From NCBI RefSeq assembly GCF_900182815.1, contig NZ_FXUA01000005.1, forward strand, positions 186,001 through 250,000: DNA of 64,000 nucleotides, given 5' to 3'. The position numbers were made by a program, and so were the translations under genes. Below are positions 34,215 to 43,450 of this stretch, one piece after another. The stretch is from Algoriphagus winogradskyi. GTDB lineage: Bacteria; Bacteroidota; Bacteroidia; Cytophagales; Cyclobacteriaceae. Each line of letters starts with the position of its first letter. The first letter of the stretch is position 1. A model generated the notes under the pieces. The model made no database searches. It saw nothing but the letters and a program-made list of their open reading frames with translations, and had not been told where the DNA came from.

Positions 34215-36527
34215 CTATTTCTTAACCCATCTAGTTTGAAGAGATTTTACTGAATTAGAAAAAGTAACAAAATAAAACCCCGGCTTCAAAAGCTGTAGTT
34301 CTTCGGTGAATTTGATTTCACTATAGCCAAATGATGAAATTAAAACTCCCTGAGTCGAGTAAATGAAGACTTGAGTATTTTCAGCATTATAGCTTTCAGG
34401 CAGTATAACTCGGATGCTGCCACTGGAATGAGGGTTTGGAAAAATTGAGAATTGATCATTAATGTTACCCGAGAGCTTGTCTAATCTTACAACCTTGCTC
34501 CAAGATGATTGGCCTGAAAGGTCTATCAGTCTAATTTGATAATAAGTTGTGACAGGAGTTGATAAGCTAATGTCAGAGAAAGAATAGAAGGCAGGAGAGT
34601 CTGAATTGCCTTGGCTGGGCACTTCGCCGATTTTTTCCCATTTGGTCAAAGGGGAATCAGATCTGTAGATTTCAAATTTCTCATTCTCATTTTCACCTGC
34701 CACCGACCAGGTGATATGTTTTATGTTTTCTTTGAAACTTACAGAAAGTGAAAGCCAGGTGACAGGAAGAATACTCAATGTTCGGAAACTGCCTACTGTG
34801 AAGTTTTTACCTGGCAGATCGTCAAATGTTAGGTTTCTAATAGCCCAAAGGTTAGTTGCATCGGAACTTTCTATATGAGTTCCCGGAGCTGCATAACCCG
34901 TACACACCAGTCTAAGATCTTCCGGCTCATCGACGATTAAGTTTTGCGCTGATATTCGTAATTCAAGTGGGTTAGTGCTCGTATTTAACCCCGAAAAATT
35001 GAAATAACTAAATAACCTATAGAGAATTGGAGTGCCGTCCAAATCATTGAAACTTGGATTGAAATCTGCTCCTTTATATTCAGTGTAGTTGATGGTGAGA
35101 TTTCCACCCGCATTTATGCCAAGTAATTGCACTTTTCGGATACCTCCATGATATCGATCGCCAAAGGGAAAGGAGCCATTCGTAGCAGTAAAAGTTATAG
35201 GCACATTCGCATAGGTAAATGATGATAAGTTTTCCCAAGAACCAGCTTGATAATTCAATACTCCAGAATTCGAGGTATTGATGGTGAGGCTGTTATTTTG
35301 GAAATCCAGTTTGCCGTCAAGCATGGTGAGGTTTCGAAGTACGCTCATGTTTTGATCTAACTTGAGCTTACCGTCTGATTTATTGACAGTTAAATCCTGA
35401 GGGCTAAAAGCAAATCCCACAATTTCCTGATCGGCAGTTCCTGAAAAAGTAAGGTGTGAATTGTTGGTCAGAAATTGACCTGAACCAATGCGAGACAAAT
35501 CTCCTGTGATTGTCAAAGTGGAGGGGAATTGGACATTTTGTAATCCTTGTATTTCTATATGGTGAAAAGATGATAGGGTACCTGCATCTGCGAAAGTAGG
35601 TGCTAGAATGGACTTGGTGGATGATCCCCCTCTGAATATCACTTTTCCCTCCATTCGGAAATTTGCTGCTTCAATTCTGGGGCTCGTGCCTTCTAGGATC
35701 AACTCTCCACCAGTTTGGAGTTCGAAAAGTAAAGCACTAACAGATCCTGAAATTGATCTGGCAATGATGTTTTCATTACACTCGGAAATGAACTTTCCAT
35801 TTGATTCAATAAGGAAATCACCAAAAGCGCCTGGGGGATAATAGCTTGTTTCTGTATTAAACGAGAGAGATGAACAAAAATTAGGCATAACTGAAGTGTC
35901 TAATTTCTGGTGTAAAGTTCCAGACCGAACTATGAATTTTACAGCTTTGAATGGTTCTTCAATTGTCAAAATAACCCCAGGTCCAGGGTCAAATATGACT
36001 GTATACCTACTCTGGGTGGTAAAGCCACTCCAAGCGTTTTTAGGAATAATTATTCTTGAATTCCCCTTAAAAGTAAGTGTACTTGTAATGGAATTGCCTA
36101 TCCAGTTTTGACTGTTCCATGTTCCACTTGGGCTTCCCGGTGCAGCACCTGAGAATGCTTGCAGAGATCCATAAATATTAATATTTCTACCATTGATATT
36201 AAATTTTTCTCCTGCTCCTGTTTCAGCATTGATAAAGAGACTTTTTACTTCTTCATTACCAGTCAAGGTAACTTTATGATTCTTATCAATATAAATATCA
36301 TTCGTCTGACTGGGCTTTACTGATGCTGCAGTCCAAATTGCTCCATCATATATTTGCCAGATAGAAACCGTACTAAAATTTCCAGATGCAATCGTACGAT
36401 ATGAGCCTGTTTCTTGGCAAAGGCAAAGGTTGAACCAAAGGCAATAAAGTGTAACTGCCGAGAATATGAAGTATATTCGGCATTGAAAAAGTGCCTTCCA
36501 GGCCAACGTTTTGCCCCGTGTTTTCAT
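34215..36527 (-). CDS. Type IX secretion (T9SS) cargo protein with sorting domain
   Basis: 770 residues. A long N-terminal signal region (about 1-37, hydrophobic core FIFSAVTLYCLWFNLCL). The middle is a beta-strand-rich repeat region (GNFSTVSIWQIYDGAIWTAA, VKSLFINAETGAGEKFNINGRN), like the right-handed beta-helix-type cargo of Bacteroidota. A fibronectin-like stretch (LPVTWLSLSVSFKENIKHITW) leads to the T9SS type A C-terminal sorting domain (about 690-770, FSIFPNPHSSGSI, GFYFVTFSN). The protein is predicted to be exported through the outer membrane and surface-attached or released. Enzyme motifs are not visible. The C-terminal module is shared with the proteins at 48278 and 56748. Confidence 0.85.
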   Translation of the reverse strand: MKTRGKTLAWKALFQCRIYFIFSAVTLYCLWFNLCLCQETGSYRTIASGNFSTVSIWQIYDGAIWTAASVKPSQTNDIYIDKNHKVTLTGNEEVKSLFINAETGAGEKFNINGRNINIYGSLQAFSGAAPGSPSGTWNSQNWIGNSITSTLTFKGNSRIIIPKNAWSGFTTQSRYTVIFDPGPGVILTIEEPFKAVKFIVRSGTLHQKLDTSVMPNFCSSLSFNTETSYYPPGAFGDFLIESNGKFISECNENIIARSISGSVSALLFELQTGGELILEGTSPRIEAANFRMEGKVIFRGGSSTKSILAPTFADAGTLSSFHHIEIQGLQNVQFPSTLTITGDLSRIGSGQFLTNNSHLTFSGTADQEIVGFAFSPQDLTVNKSDGKLKLDQNMSVLRNLTMLDGKLDFQNNSLTINTSNSGVLNYQAGSWENLSSFTYANVPITFTATNGSFPFGDRYHGGIRKVQLLGINAGGNLTINYTEYKGADFNPSFNDLDGTPILYRLFSYFNFSGLNTSTNPLELRISAQNLIVDEPEDLRLVCTGYAAPGTHIESSDATNLWAIRNLTFDDLPGKNFTVGSFRTLSILPVTWLSLSVSFKENIKHITWSVAGENENEKFEIYRSDSPLTKWEKIGEVPSQGNSDSPAFYSFSDISLSTPVTTYYQIRLIDLSGQSSWSKVVRLDKLSGNINDQFSIFPNPHSSGSIRVILPESYNAENTQVFIYSTQGVLISSFGYSEIKFTEELQLLKPGFYFVTFSNSVKSLQTRWVKK

Positions 36528-36568
36528 TTTAAAAAGTATTCTGAAAAAGCGTCTATTAATTTAGTGAA

Positions 36569-37759
36569 ATGAATTTTAAAAAAACAATAGTTAGTTTTAT
36601 TTTTTTATTGATTGTCAGTGGTTTAGGTGCACTTAAAGCCCAGCAATACCAAATTTCTCTACTGACTTGTGATCCCGGAGAGGAGATCTATAGTTCCTTT
36701 GGGCATAGTGGGATTCGGGTGATCGAGTTGACTACGGGGAGGGATGTGGTGTATAACTATGGGACCTTTGACTTTGGCGCGCCTAATTTCGTCCTGAATT
36801 TTGCCGGAGGTAGACTGGATTACTACCTCTCGGTATCAACTTTTGATCGCTTTATCGCAGAATATGATTACTTCCAGCGCTCCGTACGGGAACAGGTATT
36901 GAGTCTAAATGAGCAGCAGAAGTTGGATTTGATTCGGTTTCTGGAGACGAATTACCTGCCTGAGAATAGGGCCTATCGTTACGACTTTTTCTTTGATAAT
37001 TGTGCTACCCGAGTGCGTGATGCGATCAGCACGGTCCTGGGAGATCAGCTGATCTGGCATGATGAAGTTCGAGAGCCTGTTGAAAGTACTTTCAGAGAGT
37101 TGATCGACGAAATGGTTTACTATATGACCTGGTCAGATTTGGGAATTGATTTGGCACTGGGTTCCCGCTTGGACAGGGATGCGACGCCACTGGAAGAGCA
37201 GTTTCTGCCTAAGTATGTGGAAGGTGCCTTTTCCAGAGCTGAGATCCAGGGAGATGGGCCTACCCGGCCTTTGGTGGAGAAAAGTAGCGTGATTTTGAAT
37301 TTTGAAAAACCGGAAGGTTCTTTTGGAGCCATCAATCCCTATTGGATTTTTTGGGTGATAGCGTTCGTATTTACAGGGATTACGTTCATTGGATTTAAGA
37401 AGAAAAAGCTATTCGTGGGATTTGATATTGCATTTTTTGGAATATTAGGGATCGTAGGATTGGTGATGACTTTGCTGTGGATAGGATCGGAAATTCCTTC
37501 TACCAAGTACAATTGGAATATACTCTGGGCATTTCCAGGGCATTTAGTATTGGCGATTGTTTTACTTAGAAAAACCATAAAACCTTGGGTTTTAAAATAC
37601 CTTCTTTTTGCCCTGATTATGGCTGATGCTGCAGTGGTATTCTGGATTTTGGGTTGGCAATCTTTTCACCCTAGTCTAATTCCTTTGCTTTTGGTGCTGA
37701 TCCTTAGAACAAACTATTTGTATTATAATGTTGGGAAGTTTAAGCAGGTAGAAAAGTAA
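36569..37759 (+). CDS. DUF4105 domain-containing membrane protein
   Basis: 396 residues. Signal peptide or first helix 1-24, then the DUF4105 periplasmic domain (about 25-240) with the conserved motifs SSFGHSGIRV (His) and FFDNCATRVRDAI (Cys). Five membrane helices follow (about 253-395). The GHSG...DNC pattern resembles a papain-like/NlpC-type His-Cys arrangement, but catalysis has not been shown for this family. Related N-terminal domains (Lnb_N type) occur in lipoprotein acylation enzymes. It is located 63 nt upstream of uvrB on the same strand. Confidence 0.83.
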   Translation: MNFKKTIVSFIFLLIVSGLGALKAQQYQISLLTCDPGEEIYSSFGHSGIRVIELTTGRDVVYNYGTFDFGAPNFVLNFAGGRLDYYLSVSTFDRFIAEYDYFQRSVREQVLSLNEQQKLDLIRFLETNYLPENRAYRYDFFFDNCATRVRDAISTVLGDQLIWHDEVREPVESTFRELIDEMVYYMTWSDLGIDLALGSRLDRDATPLEEQFLPKYVEGAFSRAEIQGDGPTRPLVEKSSVILNFEKPEGSFGAINPYWIFWVIAFVFTGITFIGFKKKKLFVGFDIAFFGILGIVGLVMTLLWIGSEIPSTKYNWNILWAFPGHLVLAIVLLRKTIKPWVLKYLLFALIMADAAVVFWILGWQSFHPSLIPLLLVLILRTNYLYYNVGKFKQVEK

Positions 37760-37822
37760 TTTTCTCTTTCCCTCTAAACTTTTGCATAGTGGGTTGGTGT
37801 TAGGTATTTTCGGACGAAGCTT

Positions 37823-39865
37823 ATGGAATTCAAACTTACCTCAGATTATCAGCCTACAGGAGATCAGCCCAAGGCTATAGAACAACTGACGGCTGGAGTC
37901 AATAACGGCGATCAGGCCCAGGTTCTATTAGGCGTGACTGGTTCTGGAAAAACCTTTACCATTGCCAATCTTATTCAGCAAACACAGAGACCAACGCTGG
38001 TCCTGAGTCATAATAAGACTTTGGCGGCTCAGCTGTACGGAGAGTTCAAGCAATTTTTTCCAGAAAATGCGGTTGAGTATTTTATTTCCTACTACGATTA
38101 TTATCAGCCGGAAGCCTTTATACCCACTTCTGGTACCTATATAGAAAAAGATCTTTCTATTAATGAGGAGATCGAGAAGCTACGATTGAGCGCGTCATCG
38201 GCATTGCTGACAGGTAGGAGAGATGTAATTGTGGTTGCTTCTGTGTCTTGTATTTACGGTATTGGTAATCCGGATGAATTTGGGAAAAATGTCATCAAAC
38301 TTCAGGAAGGGGACAGGATTCCTAGAAATCAGTTGCTATTTAAGCTGGTGGATATATTATATAGCCGAACCCAGCATGAGTTGACACACGGAACCTTCAG
38401 AGTGAAGGGCGATACAGTAGATATTTTTGTGGCTTATGCTGACTGGGGATATCGAATTTTCTTTTGGGGAGATGAGATTGAAGCTATTCAGCGATTTGAT
38501 CCAGCTACAGGTAAGAAACTTAATGATGAAAAAATCATCTCGATTTTCCCTGCAAACCTGTTTGTGACTGGTAAGGATACCTTGCAGACCGCTATACATG
38601 AGATCCAATATGACATGGTGGATCAAGTGAATTTCTTCGAAAGAGAAGGGAAGTTCATGGAGGCTAAGCGTCTTCAGGAACGCACGGAGTTTGATTTGGA
38701 AATGATGCGTGAGCTAGGCTACTGCTCTGGGGTAGAGAATTACTCCCGATATTTTGATCGGAGGGCTCCAGGAGCTAGGCCGTTCTGCTTGTTAGACTAT
38801 TTCCCGGATGATTTTCTTTTGGTAGTAGATGAAAGCCATGTGACACTACCGCAGGTACGTGCTATGTGGGGAGGAGATAGATCCCGAAAAATCAACTTGG
38901 TGGATTTTGGGTTTAGACTCCCTTCTGCTTTGGACAACCGTCCCTTGAAATTTGAAGAGTTTCAGGATCTGACCAATCAGGTGGTTTATGTTTCGGCGAC
39001 ACCTGCAGATTATGAACTTTCACTTACGGAGGGAGTGGTCGTGGAGCAAATTATTCGTCCTACAGGACTTTTGGACCCTACGATTGAGGTGAGACCTAGC
39101 CAAAATCAAATAGATGATTTGCTGGAGGAAATAGATCAGACGATCAAGTCTGGTGCAAGGACATTGGTCACAACTCTAACCAAAAGGATGGCTGAAGAGC
39201 TTCAGAAATTCCTTGAAAGGGCTGGCGTAAAGTCACGTTATATTCACTCTGAAGTAAAAACACTCGATAGGGTAGAAATTCTACGTGAATTACGCTTAGG
39301 TATCTTCGATGTATTGGTTGGAGTAAACCTTTTGAGGGAAGGATTGGATTTGCCGGAGGTTTCTTTGGTGGCGATTTTGGATGCAGATAAGGAAGGTTTC
39401 CTCCGAAATGAGCGGAGTCTGGTGCAGACTATTGGTCGTGCGGCACGGAATTCGGAAGGGCGAGTGATTATGTATGCCGATAAAATTACTGATTCCATGC
39501 AGTTAGCGATAGATGAAACCAAGCGAAGACGTGCCTTACAAATCGAATACAATACTGCTAATGGCATCACCCCGACAACAATTCTGAAATCTCATGATAA
39601 GATTATGGGACAAACTAAAGTTGCGGACTCCAAGAAAAACGCTAAGTTCTACGCCGAACCAATGCCTGGTGAAGAAAGTATGGCTGCCGATCCAGTGGTG
39701 CAATATTTAAGCAAAGACAAATTGGAGAAATTGGTCACTCAGACTCAGAAGTTAATGGAAAAGGCAGCGAAGGAATTGAATTTCATGGAAGCTGCGCGAC
39801 TACGCGATGAGTGGCAGTCCCAAAAATCTAGATTGGAGCAATTGAATCGTGGGGTAAGTAAATAG
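37823..39865 (+). CDS. uvrB: UvrABC excinuclease subunit B
   Basis: 680 residues, full length. The Walker A motif is GVTGSGKT (about 38-45) and the beta-hairpin YYDYYQPEAFIP. The helicase motifs include LLVVDESHVTLPQ, YVSATPADYE and DLPEVSLVAILDADKEG. The C-terminal UVR domain (LMEKAAKELNFMEAARLRDEW) contacts UvrC. UvrB verifies damage after UvrA loading in nucleotide excision repair. The gene is followed at 27 nt by a small AlbA_2 protein, probably in the same transcript. Confidence 0.97.
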   Translation: MEFKLTSDYQPTGDQPKAIEQLTAGVNNGDQAQVLLGVTGSGKTFTIANLIQQTQRPTLVLSHNKTLAAQLYGEFKQFFPENAVEYFISYYDYYQPEAFIPTSGTYIEKDLSINEEIEKLRLSASSALLTGRRDVIVVASVSCIYGIGNPDEFGKNVIKLQEGDRIPRNQLLFKLVDILYSRTQHELTHGTFRVKGDTVDIFVAYADWGYRIFFWGDEIEAIQRFDPATGKKLNDEKIISIFPANLFVTGKDTLQTAIHEIQYDMVDQVNFFEREGKFMEAKRLQERTEFDLEMMRELGYCSGVENYSRYFDRRAPGARPFCLLDYFPDDFLLVVDESHVTLPQVRAMWGGDRSRKINLVDFGFRLPSALDNRPLKFEEFQDLTNQVVYVSATPADYELSLTEGVVVEQIIRPTGLLDPTIEVRPSQNQIDDLLEEIDQTIKSGARTLVTTLTKRMAEELQKFLERAGVKSRYIHSEVKTLDRVEILRELRLGIFDVLVGVNLLREGLDLPEVSLVAILDADKEGFLRNERSLVQTIGRAARNSEGRVIMYADKITDSMQLAIDETKRRRALQIEYNTANGITPTTILKSHDKIMGQTKVADSKKNAKFYAEPMPGEESMAADPVVQYLSKDKLEKLVTQTQKLMEKAAKELNFMEAARLRDEWQSQKSRLEQLNRGVSK

Positions 39866-39892
39866 GGTTGACAGGGCAAAAAAATTGTAATA

Positions 39893-40528
39893 ATGACGCT
39901 TCAAGAGGTAAAGTTGCTTGCTGCAAAAGGTGAGGGACTGAGAATAGAGTTTAAGAAGAAAGCAACCTATCCTGAGAAGATTGTCCGTGAGTTAATTGCC
40001 TTTGCAAATACTTCGGGCGGCGATTTGCTGATCGGTGTAGATGATGACGGCACTGTCAGTGGCCAACGATTTATTGAAGAAGAAATCTTTGTGATGGAAA
40101 ATGCAATCAAAGAATTGATCTTTCCACCATTAGCGTATGAATTATTTTCTATCAAACTAAATGAGAAAAAAGGTGTAGCAGTTTTTAAGATTTCTTGCAG
40201 CCCAAATAGACCACATTATTTAAAAGAAAAAGACAGAAAGCAGGCTTTCATTCGTGTGGCTGATCGCTCAGTACAAGCGAGCAGGGAAGTTTGGGAAATA
40301 TTAAGGCGTGGGAAAAACCCAAGAGATATGGTATTTACCTATGGGAGAAAAGAAGAGATATTGATGAAGGCATTAGGAGAATCTGAAAAAATCACGCTCA
40401 GGGAATTCGCTAAGCTAGCAAATCTGCCCAAGTTTTTAGCCTCTAAGACTTTGGTTCGCCTAGTGCTCGCTAATGTGCTACAGATTCACCCACAGGAGTC
40501 AGAAGACTTTTTTACCCTCAAAAGTTAG
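39893..40528 (+). CDS. AlbA_2 (Schlafen-like) domain protein
   Basis: 211 residues. The AlbA_2 / divergent AAA-4 ATP/nucleic-acid-binding domain is at about 14-130, with the typical EFKKKATYPEKIVRELIAF, ANTSGGDLLIGVDDDGTVSG and PNRPHYLKEKDRKQAFIRVADRSV. A winged-helix-like C-terminus follows. Many family members are transcriptional regulators or have nuclease activity; the catalytic acid triad of Schlafen nucleases is not evident. It follows uvrB at 27 nt. The 3' end overlaps the convergent desulfhydrase gene by 11 bp. Confidence 0.75.
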   Translation: MTLQEVKLLAAKGEGLRIEFKKKATYPEKIVRELIAFANTSGGDLLIGVDDDGTVSGQRFIEEEIFVMENAIKELIFPPLAYELFSIKLNEKKGVAVFKISCSPNRPHYLKEKDRKQAFIRVADRSVQASREVWEILRRGKNPRDMVFTYGRKEEILMKALGESEKITLREFAKLANLPKFLASKTLVRLVLANVLQIHPQESEDFFTLKS

Positions 40529-41435
40529 GGAGCTTTATACCAGTTCTTGCCGTAAACCCGCTATTTCCTTGTAACCCTCCCGAGTGAACCAAAAGAATTT
40601 TTGAACCTATAGGGAAATAGTCTTTTTTGATCAAATCCCAGATTCCAAAGGCCATTTTTCCAGTATAGATAGGGTCTAGAACTAGTCCAAAGTTTTCATA
40701 AAACCACCAAATAAATTCTATTAATTCTGATTTGTGTTTGGCATAGCCCCCAAAATGATAATTGGTGAAAATCTTGTAAGTGCCCTTACTTAAAAGTTTG
40801 TGTTTCTCAATTAGCCCAGTAATTTCCTGGTGAATGAATTCCCCTTTTAAAGAAGAGAATCCAAGTAATTTTTGGTTTGAGCCAAGTGAGGCATAAAGTC
40901 CGGCGAAAGTTCCCCCAGTTCCTATGGAAGAACAAATATGAGAGTATAGCTGATCTTCTAAGTCTAAGATTTCTTGTGTGCCTTTGATGGCAAGTTCGTT
41001 AGTTCCTCCTTCTGGGATGAGGTAGAAATCACCAAATCTTTCTTTCAGATCAGTTAAAAAATCAGTTTTTGCTTTATTTCTGTAGGCAATTCTGTCAATA
41101 AAGTAAAGCTTCATCCCGAGCTTCTCTGCATGCAAAAGTGTGGGGTTGAGTGGTTCGGTCCGTTCCCCTCTTATCATGCCAATTGATTCCAATCCTTCAA
41201 TTTTCGCTGCTTGAGAAGAAGCGTAGATATGATTAGAAAAAGCCCCTCCAAAGGTTAGTATCGTATTTTTCCCTTCTTTTTTGGATTGTTCTAGATTGTA
41301 TTTGAGTTTGAAAAACTTGTTTCCAGAAATTTCAGAGTGAATGAGATCCAGGCGCTTAATGGCCAATTCGATTCCCTTTTCTTCTAATAAAGAGTGTGTA
41401 ATAACTTGTGTAGGAATTGTTTTTGGAAGTAGCAT
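40518..41435 (-). CDS. ACC deaminase / D-cysteine desulfhydrase family PLP enzyme
   Basis: 305 residues, one fold-type II PLP domain. The PLP lysine lies in EISGNKFFKLKYN (about Lys40), and the phosphate-binding GGAFSNHIYASSQAA and SSIGTGGTFAGLYAS loops are present. The family splits into 1-aminocyclopropane-1-carboxylate deaminases and D-cysteine desulfhydrases; sequence does not decide here, and the free-living Bacteroidota context favours the desulfhydrase. It is a single gene, divergent from the pseudouridine synthase with 58 nt between the starts. Confidence 0.85.
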   Translation of the reverse strand: MLLPKTIPTQVITHSLLEEKGIELAIKRLDLIHSEISGNKFFKLKYNLEQSKKEGKNTILTFGGAFSNHIYASSQAAKIEGLESIGMIRGERTEPLNPTLLHAEKLGMKLYFIDRIAYRNKAKTDFLTDLKERFGDFYLIPEGGTNELAIKGTQEILDLEDQLYSHICSSIGTGGTFAGLYASLGSNQKLLGFSSLKGEFIHQEITGLIEKHKLLSKGTYKIFTNYHFGGYAKHKSELIEFIWWFYENFGLVLDPIYTGKMAFGIWDLIKKDYFPIGSKILLVHSGGLQGNSGFTARTGIKLPNF

Positions 41436-41481
41436 TTGAGGTGCTTTTTGACAGAGGTGTCAAAGTTAAGCCTGATAATCC

Positions 41482-41489
41482 TATTTTTG
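41482..41489 (+). promoter_or_regulatory. TATTTTTG -7 box of the RluD-type gene
   Basis: It matches TAnnTTTG and ends 4 nt before the ATG at 41494, so the mRNA would be leaderless. A second in-frame ATG lies 6 nt downstream. Confidence 0.5.
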
Positions 41490-41493
41490 CAGC

Positions 41494-42528
41494 ATGAGCA
41501 TGCACCCAGACGAAGATTTTGACGAGGAAGAATTAGAGCTTTATGAGCACTACAAGTTTGTAATCGACAAAGGTCAGACCCCAGTTAGAATTGATAAATT
41601 TTTGACAGGCAAGATTGCTTTTGCTACCCGAAACAAGATACAGCAAGCTATCGATGCTGGAGCAATCCAGGTAAATGGAGAAACTATTAAGGGAAGTTAT
41701 AAGGTGAAGCCGCTTGATGATATCCGAGTGTTGATGGGCAAGCCCCCCCGCGACACCGAAGTGGTTCCTGAGCCTATTCCGCTGGATTTTGTTTATGAAG
41801 ACAAGTACCTGCTTGTTGTCAACAAGCCTGCAGGAATGGTGGTACATCCTGCCCACGGTAACTGGTCGGGGACTCTAGTCAACGGTCTGGTGTATCACTT
41901 TCAGCATCTGCCGGAAATGAAAGGTAATGAAGGCCGTCCTGGGCTGGTTCATAGAATAGATAAGGATACTTCAGGGTTACTTGTGATTGCAAAAGCTGAA
42001 GAGGTGATGACTCATTTGGCAAAGCAGTTTTTTCACCATACGATAGAGCGTACTTACTTGGCTTTGGTATGGGGAGAGCCGGAAGAGGATTCGGGTACTG
42101 TGACTGGTCATGTAGGAAGAAGTGCCAAAAACCGTAAGATCATGGATGTATTTCCAGACGGAAGTCAAGGAAAGCATGCAGTCACTCACTGGAAAGTACT
42201 TAAAAGGTTGAGGTACGTGTCACTAATACAGTGTAATCTGGAAACTGGCCGTACGCATCAAATCCGGGCGCACATGAAATACTTAGGCCATCCGCTTTTC
42301 AATGATGCCATGTATGGAGGGGATAAAATCCGAAAAGGGACCCAGTTCTCAAAGTATAAAACCTTCGTTCATAATACGTTTGAGCTTTTACCGCGCCAGG
42401 CACTTCATGCCAAATCCCTAGGCTTCCTTCATCCAGTGACCAATGAGAAACTATATTTTGAAGCACCTTTACCTGCCGATTTTCAGTCAGCATTAGATAA
42501 GTGGGAGAATTATGTCAACTTTGAATAA
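41494..42528 (+). CDS. rluD: RluA/RluD-family 23S rRNA pseudouridine synthase
   Basis: 344 residues. An acidic N-terminus (DEDFDEEELELYEHY), an S4 domain (about 28-90, RIDKFLTGKIAFATRNKIQQ), and the RluA catalytic domain with HRIDKDTSGLLV (catalytic Asp156). LETGRTHQIRAHMKYLGHPL is the conserved later motif. An N-terminal S4 domain favours RluD (U1911, U1915 and U1917 in helix 69) over RluA. The symbol is given for that reason; the exact sites are inferred. The start at 41494 is directly downstream of a -7 box. Confidence 0.82.
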   Translation: MSMHPDEDFDEEELELYEHYKFVIDKGQTPVRIDKFLTGKIAFATRNKIQQAIDAGAIQVNGETIKGSYKVKPLDDIRVLMGKPPRDTEVVPEPIPLDFVYEDKYLLVVNKPAGMVVHPAHGNWSGTLVNGLVYHFQHLPEMKGNEGRPGLVHRIDKDTSGLLVIAKAEEVMTHLAKQFFHHTIERTYLALVWGEPEEDSGTVTGHVGRSAKNRKIMDVFPDGSQGKHAVTHWKVLKRLRYVSLIQCNLETGRTHQIRAHMKYLGHPLFNDAMYGGDKIRKGTQFSKYKTFVHNTFELLPRQALHAKSLGFLHPVTNEKLYFEAPLPADFQSALDKWENYVNFE

Positions 42529-42742
42529 GATGCTTATGTTTAAAAATTACGCAATAATTGTGTCTAAATGATATGATTTCAGCAATAAAATGGCTGTTTT
42601 TAGGCTGTATTGGCAATATTAGTATGAATCATTAAGAAATAGTCAATTTTGAACTCGATAATACAGTAGATTTTGATGATATGGTATTTATCAAACGTTT
42701 TCATTAAAAATAATGTAAATATTCAGTTTTATTTTTGAATTA

Positions 42743-42774
42743 TTTGCAATAAATAAACCGACCTTCTATATTTG
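42743..42774 (+). promoter_or_regulatory. Promoter of tRNA-like RNA copy 1
   Basis: A -33 TTTG (42743-42746), a 20-nt spacer, and a -7 TATATTTG (42767-42774) match the Bacteroidota housekeeping consensus in sequence and spacing. Transcription would start near 42780, giving a leader of about 65 nt before the tRNA-like body. Confidence 0.65.
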
Positions 42775-42845
42775 AATCATACAAAGAGGGAAAAACAAAC
42801 GGTTTACTCTCAAAGCACTCAGAATACATTGAAATTACACTACAC

Positions 42846-42970
42846 TGTAGGATGTTGAAATTGGCAGACAAGCCCTCCTGTCTCGGGGGTGGAGGTCATA
42901 GGATAAAGCATTTAGCGAGCTCGTAAATTTGCCTAACTACTCCGTGGAGGTTCGAATCCTTCTCCTACAG
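42846..42970 (+). ncRNA. tRNA-like RNA with long variable arm, copy 1 (anticodon-loop GTC)
   Basis: The 125-nt body folds as a class II tRNA. Acceptor TGTAGGA (42846-42852) pairs perfectly with TCCTACA (42963-42969); G at 42970 is in the discriminator position and CCA is not encoded. The D arm TTG/CAA closes a Leu-like loop AAATTGGCAGA. The anticodon arm is CCCTC/GGGGG with loop CTGTCTC (GTC at 42880-42882). The T arm is GGAGG/CCTTC with the canonical loop TTCGAAT. Between anticodon and T arm is a GGAG/CTCC stem (42891-42894 / 42940-42943) carrying a 45-nt loop; normal variable arms have a 3-5 nt loop. Within it GCATTTA (42908) can pair with TAAATTTGC (42924). A terminator follows at 43002. 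Not recognised as tmRNA or an ordinary tRNA; function unknown. Confidence 0.75.
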
Positions 42971-43001
42971 CAGGTTATTTTGGGTTTATTGTTAATTGAC
43001 T

Positions 43002-43034
43002 AAAACCATGAAATTTTGTTTCATGGTTTTTTTT
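43002..43034 (+). terminator. Terminator of tRNA-like RNA copy 1
   Basis: A 12-bp stem AAAACCATGAAA / TTTCATGGTTTT followed by a T run, 31 nt after the tRNA-like body. Confidence 0.88.
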
Positions 43035-43450
43035 ATGTCCTGTTTTTTCTAGCACCCTATTCTGCAGGACCTATATTCTACCAAAATAAACGCTAACCTA
43101 TTGATGTTCTTGTAAATTTTGCTTTTCATTAATTATGCACAATAAGATTTGGTTTAATTGGCGGGTTTTGTCATTATTAAATCATTAATTTGATAGTATA
43201 AATTCGCCTATATTTTGTGATAAAGTTTATTTTACTCGCTTTTTAGTATCGATACTGTAAAAAAATAAATTATTTGTTATCAAAATTTTAATAAACCAAT
43301 GGTATTTCTAATTTTGAGCCAGCAAAATAAAAGATGGTAGTAAAGCAGCCGTTTAGCTCTCTCATATATTTTGCTTCTCAGACCTATTAAACTTTGGTTT
43401 GGTTTTGAACCAATCCAATTGGCATAAGGCCAATAAAATTGCACATTCAT

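Noticed and set aside
42846..42970. tmRNA or ordinary tRNA-Leu
   Set aside because: Far too short and without a tag frame for tmRNA. The anticodon GTC and a 45-nt variable loop do not fit tRNA-Leu.
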